A stretch of DNA of 64,000 nucleotides from Carallia brachiata (GCA_021464245.1 JADCRB010000068.1:11397432-11461431), one strand, 5' to 3'; shown: positions 1 to 14,220, counted from the stretch's first letter. Made by a program: numbers and translations. Notes: a model not told the origin generated them from the sequence alone.

Positions 1-172
1 TATATATTATAATAAAATAAAAAAAATTTAAAATAATTATTTTAATATTTAAAAAGTAACAGCTAGTGATAATTTAAACAACAACAATAATTATCAATAA
101 TTTAATAATTACAATCAGTAATTAATTATAGTAATAATAATTTATAACAAGTAAACCAAATCCCTTTTTATT
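1..172. repeat. AT-rich stuttered repeat at the window edge, possible transposon end
   Basis: This stretch is a loose series of CAATAATT/CAGTAATTA-like words ending near AAACCAAATCCC. A similar stuttering block with CAGTAAT and CAGTAACA words lies at about 24980-25080, so both may be ends of one AT-rich non-autonomous element family. The left part is outside the window, so no terminal repeat or target duplication can be checked. Confidence 0.3.
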
Positions 173-3100
173 AACGTCCCTTGGAATCACATAGGCGTTG
201 CATGCACCAGATAGTGTTTTGCAGCTACTCTTTTGGACAAAAAGAGGGGATGATTGGAGCTAGTCTTTTGCATTGCATGTTTTGACATGATGTTGTCCTG
301 ACAATCGTAGGTAGGCCGGCAAAGTACATCCGAAAGAAAGCAGGGTTAAAATGCAAACCCTATAGTTACTAGGCATTTGGCTGCAGGGGAGACGTGAAAG
401 TGCCATTTGGCTATTCTATTGCGAGTTGCTTGCAATACTCTAGAGTCTAAAAGCCTTTCCTTTCCATCACTAGCAATTTTAGGTAGAATGTGATTTTCTA
501 TGAGGTCTCTGTGCTTGCGGTTTTATAGACATAATGGGGCAAACATTAGGCTATCTAAGGTCGTTTACGCACAGTAGTTAGGAACCGGTTGTTGACACAA
601 ATGACAAACCGAATCTCATTGGGGTCTTCATGGGCCTTTTTGCTGCCAGCGCCAAAAATCTGACAACAATTAAAAAAAAAAAAAAGCAAGGAAAACGCCA
701 ATTCACTGGTTGACTCTATTCAAGGGGCTAGGAAATGTCGGTGCCCTTAAGATTGTCTTTTCTTGATGCTGCTGAGGATTTATTTGTTTATTTATTTATT
801 ATAAGACGATGAATTAGAGTAGCTTTCTACTTTTTATAAATTACATATATTTTTTTTCAAGATTAAAATTTAAGATCTTTGAGATGAAAATTAAATTTTT
901 TTTATGCTAAATCCTGATATTAAAAAATTATATCGATCTCGATTAATCTGATTCGAATTAAAAAAATCATTAAAAAAATAAAGTTCTCTTAGCGCTTAAT
1001 AAAAATTAAAGCTATAATCAATAAATTGTCCGCAAAGAGACACGGCTTTGAAAAACTTCATAACTGCTCGTGGTTAACTTAATGGGCCCAGACCAGCCCA
1101 ATACAACAACTTCTGTATCGGCCGTATACAGTCTAGGCCTCCCCAAGTCAAAACTTTGTCCTTCTCGGCCGGCATTTTGTGAAACATACCGATTGGGTTG
1201 GTACAGCGCATCCAGCTTTAAGTTGCCTTTAGGATCAATCGAGCTTTTTGTGATTTCCAGCCGATTTTCAATGGACTGGGCCTGGATTTAGGTGGTACGG
1301 GAGAAGCTTTTTTTTGTTTTTTTTCCTGTCGAATTGAGGGAAGTAAGGGGGAATCAATCATAAAAGTTGGAACTCGGCTCATTGCACATAAAAAGAAGGG
1401 GAAAAAACGCAAAACGAAAGGCTCCTTGTGTGTCTAACTCATTTCCAATTTCGAACGTGAGTTTATTTCATAAAAAAAACACAATGCTTTACTGGGGAAT
1501 GATTTCGCCTTTCAAAAATGATGTTGAAAGTGAATGAAATTATTGAATTAAGTTTTTATAAGAAAGCTATTCGCTCATGTCATCATGATCCTTATCTCTT
1601 TCTTCCTTTTCTCTTTTTTCGAGAGGGGGAGGACAGAGATAGAGAGCCTTAGTCCGTATATTTTTTGTATTAATTAAGTTATAACTTCTATGACCTTCTT
1701 TTACAAATAAAAATATTTATGGCCCTTTATTTAAAAAAAAAAACAATTACATAGGTTGTCACAGGGTTTTGCGGGAGATGGTTAAGGGATTATCATGCAA
1801 GGAAATAATATACTTTTCTCAAAAACATTTTCTAAGAACTGTGAGAATAAAAATAAAAACTTGCATAAAAAAAGAAAATAAAAAAGAAAGGCAAAAACAA
1901 CGTGATTCCCACTATCTGGGTCAAAGTGTACCTGCTGAGTGGGAACCTACATGCTTCTTAACCTTGACTTCACACCATATTTAGGTTCAGTGGGCTTGTG
2001 TGTCATGTAAGGTCTGGGGCCAGCCCTCCTCTTACAACCTTTTACACCTTTTTCTTTTTTCTTTGATTGGACAATCATTTCGACCTTTGTAGATAGAGAA
2101 TGAGTACGTGGAGGGGTAGCAAGTGAAATCAAAGGTATAATGGGAAAGGAACAATGCAAAATTATGGTTAATGGGTTCTTGTCAAAATCTAAAAATTTCT
2201 TTTAGTCACAAATCTATCTGGATTTGTAGGGCATTATCAAAGCTTCCCTTTGCTCCAAGTCTTTGCAAAAGATTCAAAATGTTTCCTACTTTTGTATTTT
2301 TTTTTCCCTTTTGTAAACAGGGTCCTATACCTATGCTATGGCTATATCAATTTTAGAACAGTGGGGAATTTACTACTTTAGTAATTAGTATTGTTAAGTG
2401 CGTTTAAATGGAGAAAGATCTGATTTCTTTCCTAGCATGGTCAAAGCTGCTAAGCATTTTTGTGTTTTGAACAAGATTGAAGGCATAATTTTCTATAAGG
2501 TATCCAAAAGTTGCAAATATTTGGGAAGATTTTTCAAAATCTTGCACTTATATAATCAAATAATTTATCTGGTGAACATGGCGCAAAATGTTACCAGCTG
2601 ACGTTAATTAAATTAATAAAGCCCATTAATGACATGTTATATTCAAATTAATACCAATCGCTCGTCAGCTCTCAAATCTACAAAATGAAAAGTGCAATTA
2701 ACAAAATGTAAAACACTTGTTGTACAGAGAGAGTATGAACACACTCAGATACTAAGTAGAATAATGCAGATGTCATTATAATAACGTAAAAAGCTAATCA
2801 ATGCAGGGGGAGAAAGACAAAAACTCACAAACCTTTTCACTTTAGGAGAATTGTTTTAAAATAGTAATAAAATAATATGAACTGATATATATTTTAAAAA
2901 AATAATAAATAAATTATTAAATATCGTTACATAAGACTATATCACTATTTAAATATAATTATGTAATTTTACTTATAAACATAATATTTTAACATCACTT
3001 ATTAATTTCATCAAAGTTAGCAAATGTTTTATTCTCCATTCTTTGAAAGATGCTTAATAAACTTGCAGGTCGACTTAACTTGATATGACTGGTATGAAGC

Positions 3101-6100
3101 AATCATCAAAAAACTCATTAGGGTTAATTTCAAATAATACGTGTTAGGAGGCAAGCACTTGACTTTTAGGCCACCGAATGATCCAGTACATGAGAACAAG
3201 ATAATTGACATTACGTGCATTAATTAACATATACTTTGAGAATTAGTCAGGATTTGGGGCTTACCTGTCTCTGTTATCAAACTTAACAGTTAGATAGAGA
3301 TCAATTTAGTAGTCAAAATGAAATTACGTGCATTAATTAACCGTATAATGCCAATTGACATTTTTTGGGGTTCATATTAGAAATCTGAGGGGACTAAACA
3401 TCCACCATTTATTCACTTTTAGGGGCATTGGTCTTTCTGCCACACCATAATTGAATAATCCAAAAGACTTGGAAGTTAAAGAAACATGATGACCCATAGG
3501 GCATTTAAGGATGAATAACAAAGCCAAGAAATTAAGCAGTGATGACGAACTATGTCGGCACGAGGAATTTCTTTGTTCTCCTCCATGATTAAATTACAAC
3601 TATTGTTATACAGTGTCCCATCGGTCATTATCAGTTCATCAAGTTCAATGGAAAATTAACTCAATCACGTGATCATGTTTTGATCAATAAAAGTCATGAA
3701 TATTAGCTGAAAATTCTTAATTAATCAGTATTGACTACTGATGAGGGAAGTTTATGTAGGCCGTGTTGATGTGCACATGCGTGGGAAAAATCAAAACTAT
3801 TAAATACTAATATTGAGCTTCTACGTACAGTTAAAGCCTTTGGTGTATGAATGAATGAACCTAACTTAAATATGGATAGAGGACTATCTTGTAAGACATA
3901 TTACGCAAAAAAATGCATGTACGATTACTTCCGTATTCATTTTTTTCCATCATAGTTATAATAATTGGAGCTAAAACTGACCATATGTTTTCTTTTAGAA
4001 ATTAAAAGCATGAATTTTCATATTAATTTTCATACAAAATTTACTGTTAAATATAAATATCTACATTGGAGTATCTTCCATAAAACAGGATTATCAAGTT
4101 AAATCACTTGCATCTTCGAAAACACGATAAACTTATGGTTAAAGTAAAATCATGATGAAATTTATAAAAATCACTCTTATTTTTACAGCGTATATACGGA
4201 GAACTATAATAAGATTCTCTCCATTTCGTTCTTTGTAACCAACTTTAGCATTGAAGGCATCAATTTCCTACATTTTCCTTAAAGGATACTTCATTTGCAA
4301 GAGTTCGAGACCCCAAGTGTATGTATATATAGATAAAGTTCGAAATTACGAAATAAACTGGAAGAAAGATGAACTCTTATAGTATAAACCAAAAAAAAAG
4401 AAAAGAAAAGAAAAGGGAAATATAGAAGACCAGCGAAAACAAAAATTCTGCAATATCATCTCCATCCCTCAATTGGTAATCATAAGGTCCTTTCATACCC
4501 CCAACAAAGAAAAATACTTCAGAAAAATGTTATTGATGGTTTCGCTATGTCAAAAGGTTTTCACAATTTTAATCAAGCCGCTGCTTAATCATTCTCTAGG
4601 CTCAAACATTCAATTTACATCAAATGCACAAGAAAAGAGAGATCACCACACATCGGTAAATTAAAGACAACAATCATGATTATAATACTTGAGTGTTATA
4701 ATTAATGTTAGATTCCCCCTTGACCATTATAATTAATGCCATTACCATCAGCCTAGGAAGACTGAGACCCATATTAACAAATAAATAATAATCAATGATA
4801 TGCAAATCTTTGTACTGACAAGTTTAGATGCTTCCACACAACACTTGTCACTAATAAAAGAATTTTTCAAGACAATTAAATGTTGGAAATACTCATAATT
4901 CTTGTTACCGAGGAATGCATGGTTGACATTGATCTGATTACATAAATTACGATAACCCCCACCTTAATAATTTATGTATGTCGAACTCCTTTGATGCAGA
5001 AAACAAGGTTGTCAGGTTTTGTATGACTGATCTTTGTTTTGTCTGAGCCACATGCAAGTATTTGGAATTAAAAATGAGAAAACAGGCACACTAACTTACA
5101 AAAACTCAAAAATAAAGAAATGCAAGTATGTATTACTTCCAATGCTGTCGGGAACCCAAGAAAGTAACAAATTAACAATAGTTTAATTATGTTATGTCTT
5201 TTTTGCATTTAGTTTGGCTTATATATTTTACTGTAGCAAATAATGTGGTAACAACCTGGCATGAGTTTACTGAACATTTCGGATGCCCGGGAAGTCTTTA
5301 AAGTTTTGATGATTTTTTGAATTTTAAATATGGTTGTAAATATTTAATTTTCAATTCATATAAGTCTTTTTTTTGGACAAGAATTAATCAAATTAGTATA
5401 TATATAGTTTGACCCAATTGAGACCTTATAAAAAAAAAAACCCAAATATGAATGTTAAACATTTATATATATATATATGTGATTTTAGGAGGAGAGATAA
5501 GATGTCTTTTTCCCTTGAGATCCCCATAATGTATTGCTGATCTTAAGGTAAGGTTATGGGCTAGAGGCAATGGATATGCATATATGCCTCGGTCTTAGTT
5601 AACCAAATGTAATGTATGTAGGTAGTAGGGAGCAGAGTAAACAATTTCGCAAGGCATAAAGAGCAACGTCCATTTTTATGGGCAACCTCATCTTCTCCTC
5701 CCATCCAATATCTATACCGAGTTAATTAAAAGCACAATAAAATTAAAGGACAGTAAAAAATATAGTTCAGGTGCATTGAGGGAACGTAAGCAGAAGGGTC
5801 CACACACATTCCTACATATAATTAAACGCCACAATTTCTTTCTGTTTTTTCTTTTTGTTTGTTTTAAAGCCAAATAAATTAACTCAATCCACTTATGAGC
5901 TTCGATGGACATTTGTATATTTTTTTTGATTGCTGAATTATAGTTGGAAAAAATACATTTCTTTTTTTATTTTTTATTTTTTTTATCATGAGGTTAGTTA
6001 ATGTAGCAATCAATGGCCGAACTTGTTGGATTGGATATTTATTTATTAGCCATTTAAGGCTCAAGAAGCAAAGCTATTTCCTGTCCATGAATTGTTTCTG

Positions 6101-6179
6101 TTGTTCATTGAGTAGAGGACTTTTTCATCATTTAACCAGGCATATATATGTGCATATGCCTTATATTGAGGTTCATATA

Positions 6180-6180
<1 letters not shown>
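173..6180. other. Intergenic DNA, no gene recognised
   Basis: All open frames here are short (76 codons or fewer), overlap stops in every frame and match no family I know. Positions 180-660 and 1060-1420 are less AT-rich than their surroundings but show no splice-consistent coding. A 19-bp direct repeat (ATTACGTGCATTAATTAAC) occurs near 3211 and 3323. The rest is AT-rich with homopolymer runs. Confidence 0.6.

Positions 6181-6181
<1 letters not shown>

Positions 6182-6217
<36 letters not shown>
6182..6217. repeat. (TA)n microsatellite
   Basis: An uninterrupted alternating TA run of about 36 bases. It encodes the Tyr-Ile runs seen in spurious frames on both strands. Confidence 0.95.
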
Positions 6218-6220
<3 letters not shown>

Positions 6221-7554
6221 GCCTCTTTAGGTGAACATTATATTTTGGCCATCTAATAATCAAAGGGAAGTGGGGGCCTCTCGTTTGTGTTGCATCCTCC
6301 AGGACAGCCAAGGATGGGAGGCCTAAATTAATAAGATGGGGCACCAAAAGCAAAGTTACATGACAAAGGTAAAACAGACCAATGCTAGCTTATAGAGAAA
6401 GGTTAAATATAAAAGCTTTGCCATCATCTTTCCATATGCCTAGTAGATATATAATTTATTTTTGCCTTTTTCATGGTAAGTTGTCTGGACATCAAAATGC
6501 CTTTATTTCACGCAAGTTTTGAAGCCCTATTTGGTTTCTATATGAGACTTTTTTTGTCCAACTAATACCAATTCATTTGATTCACTGCTTAGTAACACGA
6601 GAATTTCGTTTTGTTGCATCTCATTAGCGAAAATTGCAGATTTAGTGCGAGAATAATTTTGCGGTGGAGGTTACTTTGCTATTTTTATAGGTTCAGGAAA
6701 TCTAATGCACACATATGTAACTAATTATATGCTTCATTAAGAATTTGGGCCTTTATCTTAGAGTAGCATGATTTATTAAGAATTTAAACATTTATTTTAG
6801 AGGTTTCAAGTTTAAATTTTTGGCAAAAGAGTTGTAAAATTTACACACAAAAAAAAAAAAAAAGTCATCTACCTCTCTTATGTAACTTATGACTCAATGA
6901 AATAGTTTTTATTTAAATGAAAGATATGTTTTCAAGACCATGGTGTGAGAGCCAAACCAAACTGCAAAGAATTTGAACAAACCTTCAATTCAGTTCGATC
7001 ATAAAAACTTTAGAAAAGGGTCAAACCTGGGTTGAATAGGGAAAATTAGAGAAAAATTGAAAAATATCTTTGCTCGTGCTTCGATCAGTTTTAACTTAAA
7101 GATACCAAAAATTTTAATTCAACTAAAAAATTTTATTCTACTTAATTGAGGCCTAACTCGTAATCTAGAAATTTAAATTAACATAAAATATATAATCAAG
7201 TATCTTTACAAATTCTGTGTCAATAACCTATAAATTTAACTGTCAAACAATATTTTTTAGTCAAAATATATCATATATCATTACTATTTTTTTTTATCCT
7301 TTCAATAATTAATAAACAATATGCATATACATCTATTACTAAATACTATAGTTCAATTAGTTCAACCACCAATTTAACCGATTAATCCTTGACTCACTGC
7401 CTCTTCTGATTTGATGATTGGTTAGATTTTGATCACTACATTTTTCGAGACCATTAGTCGAATGTTGCCAGTATTTTGTGACTGTTTTCTTGATAAGTAC
7501 TATTTCTTGATTATCAACTAGATCAAATTCTGAATAGGCTAATATATCTATTTG
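6218..7554. other. Intergenic DNA, nothing recognised
   Basis: AT-rich sequence without a coding frame, RNA gene or terminal repeat that I can support. Confidence 0.55.
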
Positions 7555-7816
7555 ATTAGTATTGGGAAATTTAAAGAAGGCTTCCCCTTAACCTTAGATG
7601 CTACGTGGCAAGCAATCTGAATTTTCTCATTTAATTTTTTGTTTAATTAGAATTTTCTGCTATTTAATCTATTTATTAATTAGTATGTCGGGGAACTTAA
7701 AAGAAAACTTCCTCTTAATCTTACATGTCAAGTGGCAAGCAATCTGAATTTTCTCCATTAATTTTCTATTTAATTAGTATTTTCTGCTATATACATTAAT
7801 TAGTATTTTCTGCTAT
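7555..7816. repeat. Tandem duplication, about 124-bp unit
   Basis: Two diverged copies start at 7555 and 7679. Both contain GTGGCAAGCAATCTGAATTT followed by TTTAATTAG and TTTTCTGCTAT. A third partial copy (ATTAGTATTTTCTGCTAT) follows at about 7799. Differences scattered between copies suggest an old local duplication. Confidence 0.75.
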
Positions 7817-8745
7817 TATTTTGAGCTTTATTTTTTAAATTATTTTAAATTATAATATAATATAAAATGATATAAAGACATAAATAAGATATAAATTTTT
7901 TAGTGTTCTACAGTTACAATTGGATGCCAATAATTGCAATTCATGATTTTTCAATTACACTTGAAAACTAGTGATTACTGCAATTAAAGAAATACCCTTT
8001 AAATATTTTACTAATTAAAATTTATTATAATATGAATGTGTTATAAATTTTAAAACACTCAATGATTGTAATTAAATGTCAATAATTATAATTCATAATT
8101 TTTTAATTAATATAAATTTTTTAGAATCTATCTAATTAATTTTATATCTAATTGAACTTATGTTAATATTTTTTAATAAATACTTATAAACCTAGTAATG
8201 TACGGGATCAAATTATAATATCCAAATACTTCGATTACCGCGTCCAAAACAAAAAAATACTTCGATTACTGTCTTTCAATTAAATTGGTCTTCACAGAGA
8301 ATTTAACGTTAAATCATGTTGTAACATACCTCCTTTTTTTGTGCAGATATGACAATAAGATGCGGTAATGAACTAGAGAGGTCAACATCTGTTCATCGAA
8401 TTTAGAGACACCAATGCATGCAAGAGATTCCTACCTGGCTACCCCACAATTATTCGCGCAAAGTCAAAAGTTTAAAGCAACTTTTGATTGATTTTCGGAA
8501 GTAACATGGACGTTCCAGTAAATAGCTTTGAGTGATTAAGCTGCAGACTACAGTGATTTACCGACAAAATTAAAGTGATCAAACTAATACAATATAAACT
8601 AGCATAATCCCTCGTGCAATCACTTTCTATGGTCATATTCACATTCTCAATTAACAAACTCATTTTTTATTTCTTTGTTTGTATAGAAATAATTAATGAT
8701 TAATCTATTAGTTATTAGAGGGAATGAAGAGGTCAGTGTATTACA
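7817..8745. other. Intergenic AT-rich DNA
   Basis: No gene seen. A short direct similarity (GATGCCAATAATTGCAATTC at about 7924 against a diverged copy at about 8076) suggests another small decayed duplication. Confidence 0.5.
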
Positions 8746-8938
8746 CCATAATGGGCTCAAACCCACTTAGTCAGTATTTTTTGGAGAGCATCTGAATTTG
8801 ACCTCGACCCAGTCCTCAAACTCCCTCTTGAAGAGGGGTTTGGTGCCATTCAAACTAAGCTCCAATGGTTACAAACTCATCTTCATTCTAGTGGCACTAA
8901 GGCTCGCATATATGTTCACATTCAATTGCTAGCTTAGG
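8746..8938 (+). other. Open, coding-like segment of unknown origin
   Basis: The + frame stays open for about 64 codons after a TAA at about 8746 and ends in TAG. Its composition is balanced, with few homopolymers, unlike its neighbours, and includes the stretch PVLKLPLEEGFGAIQTKL. It has no ATG and I do not recognise the peptide. It may be a decayed fragment of a transposon or gene exon, or chance. Confidence 0.25.
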
Positions 8939-10690
8939 TAGGTTGGACGCTGCGCAGATTAGTATGCTTAATTGGAACTTCTCAGGAAGGAGCTACGGAC
9001 GTACTAGAGCAATTGCAGGAACGTCTCGGGAACACTTAACTACAAGCACAAAAAAGAATAAAAAAAAAGAATAAAAAAAAAGAACAAAAATGGTTGTAAT
9101 ATATGGTGCATCGAATGAAGAAAATTAAAGAAGCAGTCTCATAGTTTTAAGGACATATGGATTAGAACATAAAGTTCAAATATATGTTAAGAGGGAATGA
9201 AATTAAATGCTTTGTAAGAATTTGCTGTCAAGCTAGTACGGGCTCTAATTTCCCTTCTCATGTTACTTGTCTCTCATCTAGCTATCAATTAGTAGGGATT
9301 TGAATTTACGTCGCTGAAAATAATAGTAAAAAACTTTACTAGTTAGACTAGCTGATGACCTCTTATTATTTACCATGAAGGGCTTTAGAGGAGCTTAGCC
9401 ATAAGGGATAAGTTTTTAGAAGAGAACAGATGGGTGAAGCGCCAAAAAGAATGAAAACTATTCCACTCAAAAGTTTAAAATACTATGTCAAATTTTAACA
9501 TGTCTTCTCGTAAAAAAGCCTGACAATTAAATGTGATCACAATATAATTTGAGCATGTGACCTTTAGATTTAAGAATTCTGATATTATGTTAAGAAACTA
9601 TTTTACTCGAAATTAAATTATTAGGTAAGGTTTGGAAATAGAACAGATATTAAGCTCTGACATTAAGTTTGTGCCTGTCATATATGAACATCCAAAGAAA
9701 GCAGATTTCCGTTTAGTGGATTTAGTGTAGCACACAAAGCATTTACATGTTTATAAGAGGTGGTTGTAATTTTTTTTTTCTTTTTGTTTTTGAGCTGTCA
9801 TAAAATTTAAGATCACACTTACCTAGTTTAGTCTCTGTAACTCGTATGGGGAAAAAAATCTCGTATCTGAAATAATTGTCCAATTAGAAAAAAAAAAAAT
9901 TGTCCAATTAGAAACGGCTCAAATTCAACACAATATGCAAATTAAGCAACTCTAATGACACCCTTGATAAGCAATTAACATGAATAATACTGGAGGTACT
10001 ACAATTTTTACTAAGCTAAATTTAATATTAACGTTGTGAATCTATTTTGTAGCATTAGGTGATATATATTAAGTGAAATCACCATAAAAATATGAATCAA
10101 GATTATTAATTAGTCCACCTCAGATCTCATCTCAGTTAAGAAAACTAACAATAGAATTATTGATAATTAGGGACATCAAATTACAATATTCCATCTGGTC
10201 CACACTCTACCATTGAGCATAAAAAGAACGAAAGGAAGAAGTAAAATATAATATGCCCATTTTTGGTAGAGCAGTTAGTGTATTGAATGTAATAAAACTG
10301 ATAGTTTTAACAAAAAAAAGGAAAATTTTTGTAAAAAAAAAATTAAAAATTGTTATCTTTTATTTGAAATGTTATCAGTCTTATTATATTCAGTATACTA
10401 ATCGGCAGATAAAAAATGTACACTAAATTATTTTCTTAAAAGAAAAGTGGGGTACGTAAAGAACAAGCATATGAATTGTTATAAGGGCAGGCCGTTTAGG
10501 GACAAAATGATAAAGAAATAGGAGACAATTGAGACAGGGCTATTATTTGAAATTGAAACACAGAAAGGATATCCAAGAATGGTATTGGTACAACTAAAGC
10601 ATAGTCGTCCAAAATAAATGCCGTCTAGCCACTCCGGTGACCGTGGGGAAATATATCCACATATATATATGGCAAGCTAGCAGGAAATCT
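8939..10690. other. Intergenic DNA, nothing recognised
   Basis: No supported gene. Around 9873-9915 the phrase ATTGTCCAATTAGAAA is repeated directly on either side of an A run. Confidence 0.5.
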
Positions 10691-10787
10691 AGCCCTAAGT
10701 ATAAATAGCTGCTAGGTGAGACTTCCAGATATGAAGTGCTTCGGCTATAGTTCTGCTCATGAGAAGGTTTGCACCCGGCCGGAATAA
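10691..10787 (+). promoter_or_regulatory. TATA-box-like site followed by an 18-codon open frame
   Basis: A good plant TATA box (TATAAATA, 10700-10707) lies about 24 bases upstream of ATG 10731, which opens an 18-residue frame (MKCFGYSS...) ending at TAA 10785-10787. A possible splice donor (GAAG|GTTTGC) lies inside it at 10767. The spacing would put transcription start almost at the ATG, so an mRNA leader is doubtful. Alternatives are a non-coding transcript start or chance. Confidence 0.25.
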
Positions 10788-10910
10788 GCTCAAAATTAGT
10801 CTTAAATTGTTATGAATTTTTTTCTTTTAATTTGGCATTATACTTTTTCGATTTTTTATTTTTTTTCCTATATCTTTAGCTTTTGTTCTAGTTGAAGCTC
10901 TCTCTGAGTC

Positions 10911-10942
<32 letters not shown>

Positions 10943-12377
10943 TTTTGAAAAGTCAAAATTGTATAAGTTGAGTCCATTTCTGGACGTAATTTAATAAACC
11001 CATTGAAAATCTCAGGTAACGAAATAAATACTCAGAAGAACAAAAAAAAAAAAAAGAAATATTTAAATTGGTTTGTTCAGTTTGGTTCTAAATTTTGCAA
11101 ATGTTTCAATGTAGTCTAAACCAACAAACATTTCAAATCATAGTGAAAAGGTATACGACTGTTTTGACAAGTAATTAAGCTATAGGACTAGATTGAACAA
11201 ATATGTAAAGGTGTAAGAACAAAATGAACAAAATAATTCATATATTTTTCTTTTTTTTTTTCTTTTTCTACATAGTCTGTCTGAGTCAAATACGGTCTTT
11301 AATGGGTTTGACTAATTTTCATCCAAAAATATACTCAAGTGAAATAGATACAAAAAGCACAAGATTAAAATGACAAAGTGAAACGATGTAAAATTAAATT
11401 AAAAATTCATAGACGTTGAGGACTAAATTAAATGTGGTTTATTCGGTCTAACCACACGGTTATACTATAGGGACCAATGTGTAGAAATCTGTCACACACC
11501 AAAATTGACCCGCTACAGATTTGTTTTGACCCGCTACGCATGAATCACACCCTATCACTACTGCAGTGGCGGCAACAAAAACTTTTACGCCCACTTACGG
11601 ACATCAAAATAAGGACCCTAATAAGTTCACCGAGGCCGGTGCACCTCACCGGTTGAGGTAGCATCATTATTTTAATTTTTTTTTTATAAAAAATTAAAAA
11701 GATCCAAAGAGGGACGAGTTAAAAAGATCTCACAGGACGTTCAAGCAACACCCAACTTTGCGAGAAAATCAGTATAGAAGTTTGCTTCCTCAACATATGT
11801 TCTATAAAATTAAATTAACAAAGGAGATAAGATCAGAGCACTCAGCTTTATAGAATTCTATGCTGTCATGGAAAGTACACTTGACCAGTAGAGATTTGAG
11901 CTTTAGCTTAATAGTTACAGTTGAGGGTCTTAAGACTCCTTCAATTATCATTGAATAAAACGAAATGCACAGTACTTGACTAACAATATATAATAATAGA
12001 GATGCAATTTATGGGGTTGGTCATAATGAAATGAAAACATGGTCATTGTTTCCTCATTGGTTGTTTGAATAATAATTTGTTTGGAGTATGCTTTGATTCC
12101 ATCTTTGGCGCTTTCCCAAACATGTCAACAAATTAATAAAGCTGGAGCTGAGACAAATTCTAGTTGAAGCTGTAGCTGAACCCAATCATTGATGAGGTTA
12201 ATTTGGTGTGAGAATTGAATTGTCCTCTTGATGTAATTAGCCCAATGGTGGGAAATGCACTCAATGTTTCCAAAATAAGATCATCATTTCTCCCTCAAAA
12301 ACAAACATTCAGAAAGTTAACAGGTTTATTTATACCTAGCGATCTGACATTTATGTTGTTCAATCTTTTTTTTTTTG
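10788..12377. other. Intergenic DNA, nothing recognised
   Basis: AT-rich with a short CT tract near 10900-10930 and several A/T runs. Positions 11490-11780 are less AT-rich but have no coherent reading frame. Confidence 0.5.
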
Positions 12378-12826
12378 ACTAAAATACTAAATGGTGCCTA
12401 ACGTTTGAGCTAATAATTAATTATAGTCATAACGTTTTCTTTTCATAAAATTAGTCCCCATGTTTTTGTTGTAAAATAATTCGGTATTTTTGTGTTATCT
12501 GTTTATTGAGGTGTACACTGTTTACTCATAATGTCATCAGACCACCTCCTAATAATATGACGTGTCATTAAAAATATAATGAAGTCATTGTTTCATTAAC
12601 TTTCTTATAAAATATAAAAAAAATTAGAAGAAAAAAAGTCATGCCATCGTGTTTTGATAATATGACATCTTGTTAAGAAGTAGTTTGATGGCGTGACGAA
12701 TAAATAGTATAAAAATATTAAATTATTTTATAGCAAAATCATGAGGACCCATTTTTACAAAAACAAAACGTTGCGTTCATAATTAAATATTAGCCTAAAC
12801 GGTCTGCATTAATTTAGTATTTTGGC
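12378..12826. mobile_element. Foldback MITE, MULE-like
   Basis: The left arm (about 12378-12500) and right arm (about 12705-12826) are diverged inverted copies of each other over roughly 110 bp. Both ends carry AAATACTAAAT-type termini inward of the flanks. Each side abuts a run of T followed by G (12366-12377 and 12827-12837). This could be a 10-11 bp target duplication but is unreliable in homopolymer. There is no coding capacity. Confidence 0.5.
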
Positions 12827-13075
12827 TTTTTTTTTTGGGAAGGTCAACGTGGCTTTGACCTTCTCAACCTACAAGACCGACCCCGCAAGGTACCAACAGA
12901 TTTTACTCTGAATTTACCTTATGATTCAAAGTCCTGAGGTGCGTCTCGACTCATCACGTTCTAGATTTGATGGAGGCAGGGATTTCCACCTCTCCAAAAT
13001 CCTTGTTACGCACTTAAAGGTAGAGACGATGAAAGCTAGTTGATCCAAATAATCCGCCTTAACAGGTACGAAACA
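12827..13075 (-). mobile_element. Retroposon-like segment with poly(T) at its left end
   Basis: A T10 run at 12827 is followed by GC-richer sequence (GGGAAGGTCAACGTGGCTTT...). This is what the poly(A) end of a minus-strand SINE or LINE tail would look like. No convincing Pol III boxes, RT coding or matching flanking duplication could be found, and the T run is shared with the neighbouring foldback. Confidence 0.3.
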
Positions 13076-14220
13076 TAGATTCCACTCCGTATTTATTGAA
13101 AAAGTCCATGATCCAAAATACTAAAATCAAATAACCCTTGAATGACTCGAAAAACCGATTGATTCAAAACTTGCCTAACACAATTTGACAAACTCAAAAC
13201 TTAAATGACTTCAATCTCGAACGTGAGACTCGCAATTTAACGAATCAAAACTTGTTATATTTAAAATAATATAATACCTGAATGACTTGAGACTTAAAAT
13301 AAAATCCAAACAATTTATTTGTCACCTCAACTTACAATGGCCAAATAGAAGCTCTTATTTTTTTTATGAAATGAAACGATCGATAATTTATCTTTAATTA
13401 CATTTCAAAAATTTGCCTCATGTCAGGATTAGACAAGGCACGAACGAGCTGACTTTCATATCCATCACCTCCACCTTACCGTCTTCAGCATAATTGGGCT
13501 GGGTTGTTGGATCCTGAGACCATACTTTGCTGGTTAGATTAGACCATAAAGCTGCTAATTACTAAGCCAAATATGCGGATCAATGGGACTATGTCTGCAG
13601 TCGTACATTCTTCCTAGTTTTCTTGTTAAGCTGATTTAATCCCAATTAAACCTTTTGTTTGTCTGAAACACATATATGTGGCAATGGCCAGTTTGTCCTT
13701 GTTGACTGCTGGAGTACAAACCTAGGTGAAAAGACGTATTTACCATCAGAAAGCAACCTCTTCTTTGTCCGGTAAAAGGTAAATAATTGACTTTCACTCA
13801 ACTGGCTTGAGCCAGACCTATTATTGTAATAGGACCATCCATATTAATATTGTGCTTTTGCCCCTTAAAAGGACTCTGAAGTGAAGTGAAGTGAAGTGAA
13901 CTTCTCATGATCAAACAAAAGGTAGATGCTCATGGGTGAGTTCAAACAGAGAACAATTAATTGGCTTAGGAAAAATTGTGAGGTAGAACGAGTTTGAAGT
14001 TTGTAATTGGGAAAAGGAAAAAAAGTACACTTCCAAATAAAAGCTTGACTTTTGTGCCTGATTGTAATTTTTTTTTTCAATCGCATTGATATTTTGTGAA
14101 ATAACAAGATAAAAATATTTTTTATTTCACATTTTATCAATATAATTATAAAAGAATGAAGATTTGTTACAATTTCGACGCAACAATTAGTCAAATTCGG
14201 AAATTTTTCCTGAAATGTAA
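13076..14220. other. Intergenic DNA upstream of the KANADI gene
   Basis: No gene seen. It contains a small TGAAG pentanucleotide run (13877-13900). The minus-strand frame at 13865-14194 starts within that run and looks spurious. Confidence 0.5.

Noticed and set aside
6305..6325. CAGCCAAGGATG, identical to the first 12 bases of miR169
   Set aside because: The next bases (GGAGGCC) differ from miR169, and no complementary arm forming a precursor hairpin lies within 300 bases on either side.
10731..10787. Start of a receptor-like cytoplasmic kinase (MKCF... N-terminus)
   Set aside because: The resemblance is four residues only, and no kinase exon follows in the next several kilobases.
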